From: Takakia lepidozioides
Lineage: Eukaryota > Streptophyta > Takakiopsida > Takakiales > Takakiaceae
Reading direction: 5' to 3'
NCBI GenBank assembly: GCA_030704615.1
Contig: CM060733.1
Location: forward strand, 48,854,001 to 48,918,000
Length of the DNA stretch: 64,000 nucleotides
The notes below the pieces were generated by a model, which was given only the letters and a program-made list of their open reading frames with translations, was not told the origin of the DNA and searched no databases. The number at the start of each line of letters is the position of its first letter. The stretch's first letter is position 1. The translations under genes were made by a program, and so were the position numbers. Shown one piece after another: positions 1-11,758 of this stretch.

Positions 1-2140
1 GGAGTTTGAGGCTTGACTTGCCACTGAGTGTGCAAACAAGGTCAATGAGGAGGTCACTCTCAAGATACAGCAAGACTTAGAGAGTACAAAGGCTGCTTTG
101 CAATTGGCCAAGGAACAATTGATTGAGGCAGGCCTCGCGCAAGACCAGTTGCACGAAGCACATAAGCAACAGCTATACCAAATGCAGGTGAAGCATGAAA
201 GCAAGTTGCAAGAAGTGAATGCACTACATACGGAGTTACAGACAGTGCATGACAGGATGGCCATACAATGTGCTACACTCACAACTACGCTTGAGCACAC
301 TACATTAGAAGTTAACAATCAAGCGGAAAGATGTACGAAGGCAGAGGCAGAGAATGTCGAGCAAGCGAAACTCATTGTCGATATGAAGAATACAATCTGT
401 CGCAATGAGAATACCTTCAAGCAATACAGGCAGATTGAAGCTGACCAAGAGAGGTACATCCTGGAATTGCAACAAACGCTCATGTCCAATAGAAATGAAC
501 TCTCTGTGGCTAACAAGGATTGGAAGGAAGCCAATAATCTAGCTGCTGCATATGCGAATTTGGTTGAACCTCATGCGAAGCGCATGGAGGCTTTACAGCA
601 GCAGATAGATGTGTACAGGCTCACAGAGGAACAGACTCTCAGGGGTGCCACAAGCAACTTGGTGGATAACCTCCTTATGCAGGTCTGGTTAGCACAAGGG
701 CCGGTGGAAGGCAAAGCACCACGAAAGCTCATCCAAAGCGAGATGAATGAGCTCAGACTGCAAGTGCAGAACATTGTCACAACTACTATAGACAATGTCT
801 ATAGTAGGATAGCGGAGCTACAAGAGGATGTAGACGGCCTGCAGACTCAGGTGGAGGACCTGACATCAAATATTGACAAAAGAGTCTTTGTACCTGAGGA
901 GCAACTGATGGCTTCTTATTTACAAGCCAGAACTTTGGCTTTTCAGTCTTCTTCGCAAGGGGTGCAGGAGATGCCAATGGTACAATAGCCAGTGCCACCA
1001 ACACCACAACAAGTCACTGTGCCAGTAGCTGACCCTGTTGTTACTACAGCCACACCACAGCCACCACAGCCTGAGGTATGGGGGAATGCTGCTTTTAACC
1101 CACCTAAAACTCCTGCTGCACGGGAGTACAGTCGGGCTGTGATTATGCCCTTCAACCAAATTCCCATTGTGTTGGATTTGGCTTGGAAGGAATTTAGTCA
1201 TCCGCAGTCGTTGGCACATTACTATCAAATCATGCGCATTTGGCTGCCAGTGGCAACTAGGACTAAAGTTCTTCCGAACAATCGACCTATTGAGGATCAT
1301 CACTTTGCGCAGTACTGGCATGAGGCAAGTACCATGTTGAAGGAATTAATTGTCTTCCAAGTTGTACATGGATTCATTTATACCAAGACCAAAGAGGTAG
1401 CAAGTATTGTCATGGGCTGCGGGTTATACTACGCTGCTTGTTTTCTGGCACGTTATCACATTGAGCAGCAGAAGATGCAAACGCGCTTTCTGAGTTATTC
1501 CAGTGGGGATCATTGGGTCTTACCTTCAGTGCCACCTCATATGTACCTATATGAGGCAAAAGTTATGATGCAAAAGGATTCTCAGATTCATTCATGGTTT
1601 CATGCGGCCTGGAACAATTTGTCAACATAGAAATTCGGCCCTGACGATATTTTCTTTAAGGGACATGAGGCATGGAAATACTTGCACAATTCACAAGTCA
1701 TTGGTACCCCACTCACCTGGACAGACAAGGAGCTCAGGGTCTTCACCAATTTTGCAATTCAACGCTTACAACAAGTTTTACAGTTTAAACTTCCAGACAT
1801 GGTGGGACAACATTGTATGCCCCAGAAAATTCCAGTTAGAGTTCGACCATTAAAACATCTCAGGGGGGACGAGGATTCTGATACTATTGTTTCTTCAGCG
1901 GACTCTTTTGACATGGCAGAGGACTATGCAATTCAGATGGCAGAGAAGAAGCGACGGGGGTCTCCTATGCCTGGAAGATTACCTCGATATCAGCCTCCAG
2001 AGGGACTGACATATCCAGGTAGTGTTCAATCATCTCCATCAACCAGTGACAGACCTCGGGCTCGCACACAGAGTCCTTCACAAGACTCTCAATGTCAGAA
2101 GGGTGCTCGCTCACAAAGGTTTGCTAATCCCAAACAGTAA
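1..2140 (+). pseudogene. Coiled-coil ORF of an LTR retrotransposon, env-like position, interrupted by stops
   Basis: One reading frame stays open from base 2 to a TAA at 2138-2140, broken only by TGA at 14-16, TAG at 986-988 and TAG at 1628-1630. Three separate ORFs in the same frame therefore form one protein of roughly 700 residues. The first 300 residues are a Gln/Glu/Leu-rich, coiled-coil-like segment. A globular part rich in Trp, Tyr and His follows, then a basic Ser/Pro/Arg tail. No zinc knuckle, protease or polymerase motif is seen, and I do not recognise the family. The frame ends about 20 bases before a purine tract and LTR on the same strand, which is where extra or env-like ORFs sit in plant gypsy elements. 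It could instead be the gag of a gag-only element. All three stops could come from CGA or CAG by one C-to-T change. The 5' end lies outside the window. Confidence 0.6.
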
Positions 2141-2161
2141 ACCGTGAGGACACGGCTTTTT

Positions 2162-2178
2162 GAGAGGGGAAGGGGTAA
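2162..2178 (+). other. Polypurine tract (plus-strand primer) before the LTR
   Basis: A purine run GAGAGGGGAAGGGG followed by TAA lies directly before TGTTAG, the proposed LTR start. Such tracts prime plus-strand DNA synthesis in LTR retrotransposons. Placement on the same strand as the upstream ORF supports the assignment. Confidence 0.7.
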
Positions 2179-2283
2179 TGTTAGAGGACTGCCAGGGACT
2201 TAAGGCACTTTTATGAGTTCTGTAGGGTCTGGGACTTAGACATTTTTATGGGTTCCAAACGGTACCCTTATTTTTTACATAGA

Positions 2284-2505
2284 CCAGTCACAGCCCGACA
2301 CAGTCGCACAGCCAGTCACAACTTAACACAGCCGACACAGCCCGACACAGTCGCACAACCAGTCACAGCTCGACACAGCCCGACACAGTCCAACACAGCC
2401 CGACACAGCCGCCACATCTTCGCACAGCCCTACACAGCCCGACACAGCCAGTCACAGCCTGCCACAGCCTGATACAGCCAGTCACAGCTCGGCACAACTG
2501 GGGAA
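2284..2505. repeat. CACAG/CGACACAG simple tandem repeat inside the LTR
   Basis: About 220 bases consist of variants of short units such as CCCGACACAG, GTCGCACAG and CCAGTCACAG. The repeat is wholly inside the LTR and explains a short Thr/Ser/His-rich open frame there, which is not a gene. Confidence 0.85.
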
Positions 2506-2688
2506 TAGTTACCATTGGCAGGGAACGATTGTGGGGGAACGACATCTGAAAAGGAACGTGTACTACAGAGATAACGGTTAGTTAGGAAAGCGGTTAGAAC
2601 GGCTAGTAAAGAGATAAAGCGGGAAGCGGGGACATCTGAGGGGATCACTTCTGGGGGAAGATCACTTCTGGAAGGACTTCGGGGGCTG

Positions 2689-2714
2689 GGGGGGGGGGGG
2701 GGGGGGGGGGGGGG
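2689..2714 (+). repeat. G homopolymer of 26 bases in the LTR
   Basis: An unbroken run of 26 G follows further short G clusters (GGGGG, CTGGG). It could fold into a G-quadruplex on the plus strand, the strand matching the RNA of this element. The length may be inexact because homopolymers are error-prone in sequencing. Confidence 0.8.
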
Positions 2715-3059
2715 TTCACAACTTGGAAAGGAAGCGGAGAGCGCATCTGCGAGCAGAAAGAGGGAGAGCACGGAGTAGGAGGAGAACGATCTGTTGATAC
2801 TTGCTGAATGCAAGAAGTAGAGTTGTAATGTAGAGCATAATAGAGACACCATGGCTTCAGCCTGATACTTGATAGATATTAATCTGATACATACTTCATA
2901 CTCACACTGTGTAGAGAGACCTGAGTGAAGCTGTGGAATGAATGGATGGAACTTGATAGATTTATGAAGCAAACTGATACTTAATTACAGATAGTAAGGT
3001 AACTCGCTAACATGAATGCGGGAAGGAGTACAAATAGGAAACACCCCCATGATACATTA

Positions 3060-3297
3060 GCTGTAGGTCATGACTGATTGTTCTGAGCGGGCTGAGTGCT
3101 TAGAGATTTCCAACTCTTCTATCTTGGAGTTCCCACCTCAGATAGCGAAGGGATGGGTGAGTAAAAGCCGCGCGACACCTTCCAGCAGGAAGGTGGACAC
3201 ATTTATGACACACCAGACGGTGGTTTGAACCCACAACCACATCCAACGTGGTATGTGCCCATTACCACTGGGCTACATGCTGGTTGTCTATATTCAG
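3060..3297 (-). mobile_element. Candidate tRNA-derived SINE
   Basis: On the minus strand TAGCCCAGTGG (3265-3275) matches the RNA polymerase III A box, and GGTTCAAACC (about 3222-3231) matches the B box about 44 bases downstream, a tRNA-like spacing. The rest does not fold as an obvious functional tRNA: no clear anticodon arm is seen and the sequence runs on well past the B box. This fits a tRNA-derived SINE body. The 3' limit near 3060 is a guess because no clear A- or T-rich tail or flanking duplication was found. Confidence 0.5.
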
Positions 3298-3576
3298 TAT
3301 TAACAATGCACTAGGGCTTCGCGTTGCTCCGCACTACTAGCGACGAATTCTGAGAACTACGTTCAATTTTTCACAAAAAGGGGTGGGTCATCCCCATGGT
3401 ACATCCCATATGTCATTGTTTTCCGGAAGAAGAATGGCGGAGTGTTGCCGAAGCTACCATATTATTTTTATTTTTCAAAGGAAAGAGGGCTGAAATCTTG
3501 CTGGTCCCTCCTCTTCAGCATCCCCAGAGTTTGGAAGCATAAAAAGGGGTGGGTTAACCCCAGAGTGTTACATACA

Positions 3577-3813
3577 TCATGTGTTTCTTTGTTTTTCAAA
3601 AAAATGGTGGATTGTTGCTGAGGCTACCACATCTTGTTTAGCCATTCTGTCAAACGCTGAGAATGCATCCTTCATACTCCCACATTTGGCATACATGTCA
3701 ACTAGAGTAGTCTCCGGAATGATATCTCGGGCAATCCTAGCTTGGGTGATGTCAGCATCGACCTCTTTGCCTTTTTCCAGGGCTACTTGGCTGGCACATG
3801 CACGAGAATACAA
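3577..3813 (-). pseudogene. PPR protein fragment
   Basis: The minus strand encodes about one and a half PPR motifs: an ALEKGKEVDADI stretch, then TTLVDMYAKCGSMKDA and FDRMAKQDVV. These match the L- and S-type motifs of plant PLS-class PPR proteins, which bind organelle RNA. Only 78 residues remain and nothing homologous is seen on either side, so this is a relic. It sits at the edge of a set of decayed PPR copies on the same strand. Confidence 0.7.
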
Positions 3814-4665
3814 ATGAACGGGAGGTTTTGATACAACTGACAGATTTGTATTATGAATGTTCTTTATATGATATTTTTAAATTTTCAATTGGTTTCGACC
3901 ATGGAGCTTGGCCAATGACAGAGACACTCTACTTGAAAAACTGCTATAATCTTGCTTGTTGCATGATTGAACCCTCCTACTCCACAAAGCACTCTGCGTT
4001 TGATCTGTAACTGAAGAGCTATGCTGCTGATTGGAGTGATGTTGCGAGTAGGGGCCCGACCAGTGATCTACACAAGGAAGGGAAATGCTAGTGGAAGGCA
4101 TCGTTGCAAGGTAGAGCTGCCTGGAGACTAAATGCTAATCTTGAACCACAGGTGACTGCATAATGACCCTGTCTGCAGCAAATTAGCATTGGAAACCAAT
4201 TAGACTCAAGTCTGGACACCTTGCATACACTTGGGAGGCACTAACATTTCTCACATGACTGCAAGAGAGAAAAAAATAGATTGAACAACTCCAAAACCCT
4301 AAAGTAGGTCAACTACGTCAACCCCTCACCGACAAAAGGCTGAAAAGTCAGTTGACAGGCGATTCTCCAAGGCATTGTTCAATGCAGGTGCCCACATCTG
4401 CCCTCAACAGTTAGTGCGAGTTGTGGGCAAACCCATGGACCACCGTCACTTACCCTAATTCTATCTGCAAGATTCTATGTGGCTAGCACCATTGTGGAAT
4501 CATGCAGGTGACTTAGGCATAAGCTCAGTCAACAATGCTGCTAGAGAGAGCCCCGACATGATCATATGACAAGAATCAACTTGCTTATCCTACAAGCAGT
4601 TGATTGCTTGACACTGCAGCCTCAAACCCCCCAGCATTGTCATGGAGCAGCGTCTAAATTGGCAT
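3814..4665. other. No gene recognised
   Basis: About 850 bases between two PPR relics. Only short unconvincing open frames are present on either strand, and no repeat structure or motif was recognised. Confidence 0.5.
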
Positions 4666-5260
4666 CTACTGGTCGAAGAGAATGACACAGGCCTTGAGAA
4701 CACAAATGAACGTAACGTTGTTGGGTGTCACCATTTCCTGTATCATTTGCTCATAGATATCTAAAGCCTCCACATCCTGCGATCGACATTGCGCTGGGAT
4801 TGCGCTCCATGATACCACATCTTGCTCAGTCATGTTGTCAAACACATCCCGTGCATCCTTTAAGCTGCCGCATTTGGCATACCTGTTAAAAAGTGCATTT
4901 TCTATAGAGATATATGAGGCAACTCCATCTTTGATGATGTCAGCATGGACCTCCTCCAGGGCTGTTATGCTGACACATGCATTGAGAATGGAAATGAGCG
5001 TGACCTTGTTGGGCGTTATGCCTTCCCGTATCATCTGCTCATACATCTCAAAAGCCTCCATCATCGCACTCCATGAGACCACATTTTGTTGAGACGTTTT
5101 GTCAAAAACTTGTCTGGCATCGTTCAAGCTCCCATACTTGGCATACATATCGACAAAGGCAGTGTCCAGAATGATGTCAGCTCATGGACCTCGATACTTT
5201 TTTCCAGGGCTCCTAGGCTGGCACAAGCATTGAGAACAGAAATGAATGTAATAATGTTGG
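4666..5260 (-). pseudogene. PPR protein fragment, several motifs
   Basis: The minus strand holds an open stretch of 160 residues with consecutive PPR motifs: MYAKYGSLNDARQVFDK, then TPNKVTLISILNAC, then a second YAKCGSLKDARDVFDN and TPNNVTFICVLKAC. Homology continues upstream in a shifted frame to about 5260 (ASLGALEKS). The middle motifs are shortened (WSAMMEAFEMYEQM lacks several residues), so the repeats are eroded. No start, leader, E or DYW domain is seen. The family binds organelle RNA; this copy is probably non-functional. Confidence 0.75.
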
Positions 5261-6804
5261 GTGTCACACCTCATGAGAAGCACATTGCTCTATAGTGTGA
5301 AAAGAAGGGGCGTGAATCCCCTTCTGTGCAAGTCTAGTTGTGCTCCTCCCCAGGTCAATTGGAGGGAAGGAAAGGAGCTCTCCTCTCAGGTGATCCAACC
5401 ATCGTCACTCGGTGTGGGTTTCCCTCAGGTCCTTCATGATCAGAGTTCACACAATCCTCATCCACGCCGCAGCGGAAGAGAAGACATGGATGGGGAGTCT
5501 GTATTGTTTTCACCCGTGGTTCTACTTCTACACGACATCCTCTCCCTGGTACACTGCACCAGCCATGTTACCATGCTGTCTTCAGTGATGCAACCAGCCC
5601 TACGTCAGTGATGACCACTGCCCTTGTGGGCAGCTCCCTTGGTCAGCAACAAGTGGAATCCCCTTTGTAATAAGATCACAATTTGGAAGGAGGCAACTCA
5701 GATCTGCCATGAGTTGCAGGCCCACCAGTTTGGCCCTTCATGGGTTCATGCTTTCTTTATCTTACCGCCCCAATCATCCATTCCTCTCCATCCCCTCTTG
5801 CTGGTCAGCTCTCTCCCTTATGTCCTTTTCTCTCTCCCTCTCTCTTTCTTTCAGGGTGAGTAGGTTCCTCACTCTTTCCACTGTAGCATGTCTATGATGC
5901 AATGCAATGCGCATTCAGCCAAGCATCCAGTGCACCCAGCATTGAAATCAACCTTGGTCACACAAGATATAATCAGCCCTTTTATCAGTCCCTCTCTTGC
6001 CAATGACAGATGCTTCACACTCCACTTTTCCCAGGTGTAGCCATTTGCCCAAGACAGCTCTCAACCCTTCTACAGGTCTCAATTTACACACCCTGACAGC
6101 TCTCTTTTTCCCATCAACTGTGAACCTCAGTGGTTCACATGCTGAGAGCACCCTGAGAATCAGATCCAAACCCAAACAGATGTTGGTTTTTCTGCCCCAT
6201 CCACATCATCCCTTCTTGTTGTTTCCAAACAGTTCTATCTAACTCTCACTGGTTTCCTCTACCTACTAAGCTAGTTCCACATTGACTGCAATGTGTCAAC
6301 ATCCCAGGCTAGATTGTTTGTACAAGCTCATGACGCTGAAACAAGGAACAAGAATACAACAGCAGCAACCATTCTGTCCCAGCAACGAATCAACCCTGTT
6401 TCCATTCATTTTTCCTACTGTACAATGTAACAGCAGGTGCATCCATCTCCAGTCCATCCTGGTTTGAAGTCCAGTGTCTTCATTCCATTTCCAAAGCTCT
6501 TTTTCTTCCTCACATGTCAGTGTCTCTTACTACATACAAGAGACAATCCAAACTTCACAAAGCGATTTCTAAGTCCAAAAAGAGAAGGCCACTCTTCAAA
6601 CTTATCTGTCTTATACTCATTGAAGCGGTGGGTCTGCCTGTCACGAAGGCACCTTGTCCTCTCCCTCGTCAGCCATTTCCGACGTCTCTTCTTATCGTGA
6701 TTCCAGTCCTCATTAAGGCATGACGGCTCTGCTTCAGCTGCTGGCACATCCTTGTGCCTGCCAACCTCTACCCTATCCTTCTACATGTGCATTTCTTCCC
6801 TATG
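5261..6804. other. No gene recognised
   Basis: About 1.5 kb with short plus-strand open frames of biased composition and a pyrimidine-rich tract near 5810-5860 (TCTCTCCCTCTCTCTTTC). None has a recognisable domain or credible gene structure. Confidence 0.5.
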
Positions 6805-7260
6805 AAGTGATCTGGTCCTACAGCCTTTAAGACAGAGAGCAGATACAAAACTTAATTATAGATAGCTTAAGCGCCATACACACCAGAAGGCGGCACCGCT
6901 TCCTCTTGCACAGAATGCCAAGCCAGATCCCTTAACGTCGCTCTTTAAGGCAAGCTGATTCCCTTACAAAGTGATCTGGTCCTAAAGCTCAAAAACAGAC
7001 AGCAGCTACAAGATTTGATCACAGACAACCTGAGGCGCTATACACACCAGCCTGCATTTCTCATCCCCCAACACCTGCTGAGCCGCTCCATCTCCTCATT
7101 AATGTGCTCATCAAGACAATGGCGACAGCAGTGGTGCACCGCCCTTATCACAAACCTGATCCCTCTGGTTTGATCATTGCTTACGAAGAAGGCGGCACCG
7201 CTTCTTCTTGCACAGAAAGCCAAGCAGGAGCTCTTAACATTTCTCTTAAAAGCAAGCTGA
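6805..7260. repeat. Diverged direct repeat with GTGATCTGGTCCTA and GAAGGCGGCACCGCTTC blocks
   Basis: Two related blocks occur. GTGATCTGGTCCTA recurs at about 6805 and 6979, followed each time by an ACAGACAGCAG-like stretch and GCGC(C/T)ATACACACCAG. The segment GAAGGCGGCACCGCTTC then TCTTGCACAGAA occurs near 6886 and 7190. This is a partial tandem duplication of an unknown sequence. Confidence 0.6.
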
Positions 7261-8130
7261 TACCCTTTGCGTAGGTGGAACTTTCTCAGATATCCTGTGC
7301 TGCCAACACCACTGCAGCAGCTGCGAAAAGATACACGCACTCTTCCCCTTCGAATTTCACATCCTGCTTCTAGGGTTCAACATCATGGATGAAAATCATT
7401 CATCCTAGGGATGAAAAAGGCGCATGTCATAACTTAGCCATATTTTGTTCTTGGCAGATCAATAGCATAGTCTTTCCATGGAATTACCTCAAGTTATGGA
7501 CAATTCCTCCCCTTCATTAGCACGAAGGGCACTCCCTTTGTAGTAGTGCCGAAACCTGATGCCAAACAAAAACTTGAATTTTTACCCCCTGCACTCACAC
7601 TACAGCTCAGCTTTGCAAGCCAAACAGGTACTTCCCGCAAAATGTCAGTATTCACTGCCCCTGGATCTTCAACACCATTGACAAAAATGCAACATAAAGC
7701 ACTCAATCTGTAGGGAAGCAGATAAAGTTGAGGAGTGGGTTTGAGGAGAAGACCGTGCCCGACTGAGATGTAATAAGAGTCGTCACTTGAGTGTAGCCGA
7801 CGGTGAAGCTCATATGAGAAGAGGAGTAAACACACTGCACAACACCCCACAATCACTCATTTGAAAAATAATACAAAGACAAACACTTGCAGTCCTATTG
7901 GTCATGTACACCTTCATCCCGCACCCATGGAAGTAGCAACAGAGTTTTGGTAGCCTCAGTATGGTGCAGCCTTGCAGCCTCAACCTAAAACACGAGTGAC
8001 AGTACTTCAGGAACAACACCCAGAAAGAAGGCAACCTACTTTTGGAGCTCTCACAGATTTGCGTTAGGCTATACGAATTGCCATAAGATGTTGTCTGCAT
8101 TGTGCCTTTGACCAAGTGTCCTTCATCCAT
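7261..8130. other. No gene recognised
   Basis: Minus-strand open frames of about 100-120 residues exist here, but they are Cys/Leu-rich without recognisable motifs and abut PPR relics. I see no gene that I can support. Confidence 0.45.
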
Positions 8131-9460
8131 CTACAAGCTTTGCACTGCATCACAAAGAAGTACCTTACAGAAGCAGACCTTCATCCCGCGCCCCTGCTGT
8201 GTATACCCTGCAAGCATCGCGTTCCACGACACCACATCTCGGTCAGCCATAGTGTTGAAAACTCCCTTCACATCCTTAATGCACCCACATTTTGCATCCA
8301 TGTCCACCAGGGCAGTGTTCAGGATCACATCTGGTACAATTCCAGCTTTGACGATGTCACCATGGACCTCTTCCCCCTTTTCCAGAGCTCCTAGGCTTGC
8401 ACACGCATTGCAAACAAACAAATGTGATGTGGTTGGGCTTCACCCCTTCGCATCCTTAATGCACCCACATTTTGCATCCATGTCCACCAAGGCAGGGTTC
8501 AGGATGACATCTGGTACAATTCCAGCTTTGACGATGTCACCATGGACCTCTTTCCCCTTTTCCAGAACTCCCAAGCTTGCACACGCATTGCAAACAAAAA
8601 AAAATGTGATGTGGTTGGGCTTCACCCCTTCGCACATCATTTGCTCATAGGTCTCCAAAGCCTTCATCCAACACCCTTGTTGTGCATATCCTACAATCAT
8701 CGCACTCCATGACACCACATCTTGTTCAGCCAATACTGTCGAGCACTCCCTTTGGATCCTCAATGCACGCACATTTGACATACATTTCCACCAGGGCAGT
8801 GTTCAGAATGACATCGGGTACAATTCCAGATTTGATCGCCATGCACCTCTTCACCCTTTTCCAGAGCTTCCAGGCTTGCATACGCATTGCAAATGCACAG
8901 AAACGTGATGTGGTCGGGCTTCACCCCTTCCCCCATCATTTGATCATAGGTCTCCAAGGCCTCCATACCGCCCTTGCTGTACATACCCTGCAAGCATCGT
9001 GTTCCACATGATCAAAGATGGTTGAGCCCTTCTGTTGAACAGTTGGTGAGCATCCATGATGCTCCTGCACTTAACATACATGTTGACAAGGGTGTTGAGT
9101 AGAAAAACATTTGGCAGGAATCCCACTTTGGATAATGTGAGTGTGCATCTGCTTTCCAGCTTCCAGACCTTCCATCTCGATGCACTTAAGCAAGAGACAG
9201 ACATACGTTCTTAAATGCCTCCTTGGTTTAAAGTCTGTAGAGCCTCTATCAGACTGCATGCCGCAAAAAGCATCTTCACATGCCCATAAGTGCCAGAAGA
9301 GGGATTGTGGACTCCCTCTCTTGATCCTCTTTCAGAAGCTGTTGTCATGCTTGAGGTGCCTGATTTTAGCAAAGGTGCCGCTGCAGCTGCTGCCTTTAGG
9401 TGACCATCTACCCATGCAGGTTTCTTGTAGCTATTGATCCACAAGGAGTCATAGGTAATC
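8131..9460 (-). pseudogene. Decayed PPR gene copy 1
   Basis: Read on the minus strand from 9460 down, a leader (INSYKKPAWVDGHLKAA...) precedes a first motif (TYVCLLLKCIEMEGLEAG) and then PPR motifs with VKPNHITFFFVCNACASLG and ALVDMDAKCGCIKDAKGVF. Motifs are spread over at least five frames with frameshifts between them, so no continuous protein remains. The copy resembles those at 10.2-11.8k and 12.2-12.7k. PLS-class PPR proteins act in mitochondrial or plastid RNA editing and processing; this copy is a relic. Confidence 0.75.
8265..8615 (-). repeat. 182-bp tandem duplication inside the PPR relic
   Basis: Bases from about 8265 to 8430 recur at about 8447 to 8615, with CATCCTTAATGCACCCACA beginning the recognisable part of both copies and few differences. 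The unit encodes about one and a half PPR motifs, so the duplication followed repeat structure or replication slippage. Confidence 0.8.
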
Positions 9461-9586
9461 TGGAGCTTGAAGTTCTAGGAAACACCCAACTCAACTTATG
9501 AACAGGATGAAATGTGTTGAAGAAGGTGCCTTCATTATCTAACTCTGTGAAAATGCCTCCATGGTTCAAAAATTTCAGAGCCTCTT

Positions 9587-9826
9587 TCAGTGTGCCTCAT
9601 ATAGTGTCATCACAAGTTCAAAAGCACAAGAAGAAATCTTGAGAACTTCCTCCCAGGGTCCTCTTTTGGAAGTGGAGATCATTGTGGAGATGCTTGATTT
9701 TATCAATTGTGCTGCCACTGCCCCTTCAAGATGACCATCTACCCTTGCAGATTTTTTGTAGCTGTCAATCCTCAGTGGCTCATATGCACTCTGGTGCTTG
9801 AAATCAGGACCTCTCGGATGGATCAT
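9587..9826 (-). pseudogene. PPR leader fragment
   Basis: The minus strand encodes a segment (RIDSYKKSARVDGHLEGAVAA, then QLIKSS) matching the N-terminal leaders of the PPR copies at 9.4k and 11.6k. No PPR motif follows in frame. It is an extra leader copy left by local duplication. Confidence 0.6.
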
Positions 9827-10189
9827 GCTTCATCCTTGCTTCTTTCATCTAACCCTGCCTAGGCAATAGTATGGCCCTGCTGCTAAGAGCTGACAATGAT
9901 AACCTAAAATTTATCTAGCAAACACCCCGACCATACTTACCACACACTAGTTCTGGTGCTGCATTGCTGACAATTTGTGAGAAAGTTTTTTCAATGCACC
10001 TATTATCCCATTGGCAGTAACATGTGCAAAAAATCCAAACCACCATAGATTCATCCAACGAGGTAACTTAAAAACACAAAGGGAAAAATTGGGAATGAAT
10101 CTGATAAGAGGACAAAACAAGACTAAATGGTTGAAGAAGAAAGTGCCCACACCAGTTGTCCTTGATCTTGTCTCATGAAAACAGCTAGT

Positions 10190-11758
10190 TTTTCTTTCAC
10201 CCAAGGAGGATTCAACCTGCCTCATCCAGTTGTCATGCACGTCCAAGAACGTCCACCATGCAGCCAAAGTGCTTTACTGTCGGAGTGACACCATGATCTT
10301 GACTCAGGTAATCGAAGTAGCGTCTTCCTTCATTGAGTAGGCCAGTGTGGCTTCATGCAGAGAGAACACATATAAAGGTGATATTGTCCGGCTTTAAGCC
10401 ATTCTTTTCCATTCCTTCAAATAGTTGCAGGACCTCCATATGTCAACCATGATAGGCATATCCCGCGATCATCGCATTCCATGACACCACATTTCGTTCA
10501 GCCATATTGTCAAATACTCCCTTTGTATCCTCAATGCACCCACATTTCGCATACATATCCATCAGGGCAGTGTCCAGAATGACATGTGGTACAATTCCAG
10601 CTTTGATGATTGTCACCATGGACTTCTTTGCCATTTTCCAGGGCTGCCAGGCTTGCACAAGCATTACAAACGCACACAAACATGATGTGGTGGCACTTCA
10701 CCCCTTCCCCCATCATTTGCTCATAGGTTTCCAAGGCCTCTGTCCTGCGCCCCTGCTATGCAGATCCTGCAAGCATCGCGTTCCATGACACCAAATCTCG
10801 TTCAGCCATATTTTAGAACACTCCCACCCCATCCTCAATGCTCCCACATTTGTATGTCCACAAGGGTATTGTTCAGAATCACAACTGGTACAATTCCAGC
10901 TTTGGTGATGCAACCATGCACCTCTTTGCCCTTTTCTTGAGCTGCCAGGCTTGCACACGCATTGCAAATGCACAAAAATGTGATGTGGTCGGGCTTCACC
11001 CCTTCCCCCATCATTTGATCACAGGTCTCCAAAGCCTCCCTGCTGTGGATATGACACCACATCTCGTTCAGCCATAGTGTTCAAAACTCCCTTTGCATCC
11101 TTAATGCACCCACGCTTGGTAAATCCTGCCAACATTATATTCCACGTGATCAAAGATTGTTGAACACTTGGTGAGCATCCATGATGCTCCCGCACTTAAC
11201 ATACATGTTGACAAGGGTGTTGAGTAGAAAAACATTTGGCGTGAATCCACTTTGGATAATGTGAGTGTGCACCTGCTTTCCAGCTTCAAGGCCTTTCATC
11301 TTGATGCACTTATGCAAGAGACAGACATAAGTATCTGCATCTGCTTCAAAATGCTCTGAATCTGCTGAAATGCCTCCTTGGTTTAAAGTCTGTAGAGCCT
11401 CTTTCAGTCTGCCTGCCTCATAAGGCACCTTCACATGCCCAGAAGTGCCAGAAGAGGCATTGTGGACTCCCTCTCTTGATCCTCTTCCAGAGGCTGTGGT
11501 CATGGTTGAGGTGCCTGATTTTATCAACTGTGCCGCTGCAGCTGCTGCCTTTAGTTGACCATCTACGCATGCAGGTTTCTTGTAGCTATTGATCCACAGG
11601 GAATCATACGTAATCTTAGTGCTTGAAATCTGGCCCTCTTGGATGAATCTGGACCCACACTCTATGCCTTCTCCTTCAGCTATCCATGCATATGCACAAA
11701 TCATGCATTCATCTTTTCCCTTGTTGCTAGCAGCTGACAATGACAACCTAGGAAACAC
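10190..11758 (-). pseudogene. Decayed PPR gene copy 2 with start of an E-type tail
   Basis: The best-preserved PPR copy. From 11758 downwards a 202-residue open stretch holds the leader, an Ala-rich patch, then DADTYVCLLHKCIKMKGLEAG, HTHIIQSGFTPNVFLLN and TLVNMYVKCGSIMDAHQVF. Further motifs follow in shifted frames (11062-10713), then 10679-10443 with ALMDMYAKCGCIEDTKGVFD and NVVSWNAMIAGYAYHG. A TGA at 10443-10445 interrupts the frame, which then continues as LKPDNITFICVLSAC. After one more shift the post-PPR tail (YFDYLSQDHGVTPTVKHF, then MVDVLGRA) ends near 10190. That order matches PLS-type PPR proteins entering an E domain. No DYW domain is seen. Multiple frameshifts make it a pseudogene. 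Confidence 0.8.

Larger units (their letters stand above)
2179..3012 (+). mobile_element. 3' LTR of an LTR retrotransposon (834 bp)
   Basis: The segment begins TGTTAG and ends CTAACA, a perfect 6-bp terminal inverted repeat of the usual TG...CA type. It directly follows a purine tract. Inside are a CACAG-rich simple tandem stretch, a 26-base G tract and an AT-richer 3' third. The matching 5' LTR and target-site duplication are outside the window, so the end is inferred from the inverted repeat alone. The superfamily cannot be told without pol. Confidence 0.7.

Noticed and set aside
1-2140. Stop-codon reassignment or readthrough as an explanation for in-frame TAG/TGA.
   Set aside because: The TNP2 and TnpA-like genes are long and free of such stops, other relics carry frameshifts as well, and an aligned copy has Gln at one stop. 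Decay explains the pattern better.
2430-2972. 180-residue minus-strand frame across the LTR.
   Set aside because: It consists of simple-repeat and G-tract translation (poly-Pro, Ser-rich) with no family match.
3222-3275. A functional tRNA gene on the minus strand.
   Set aside because: A and B boxes are present, but I could not pair an acceptor stem or place a convincing anticodon arm, and related sequence continues downstream, so a SINE is more likely.
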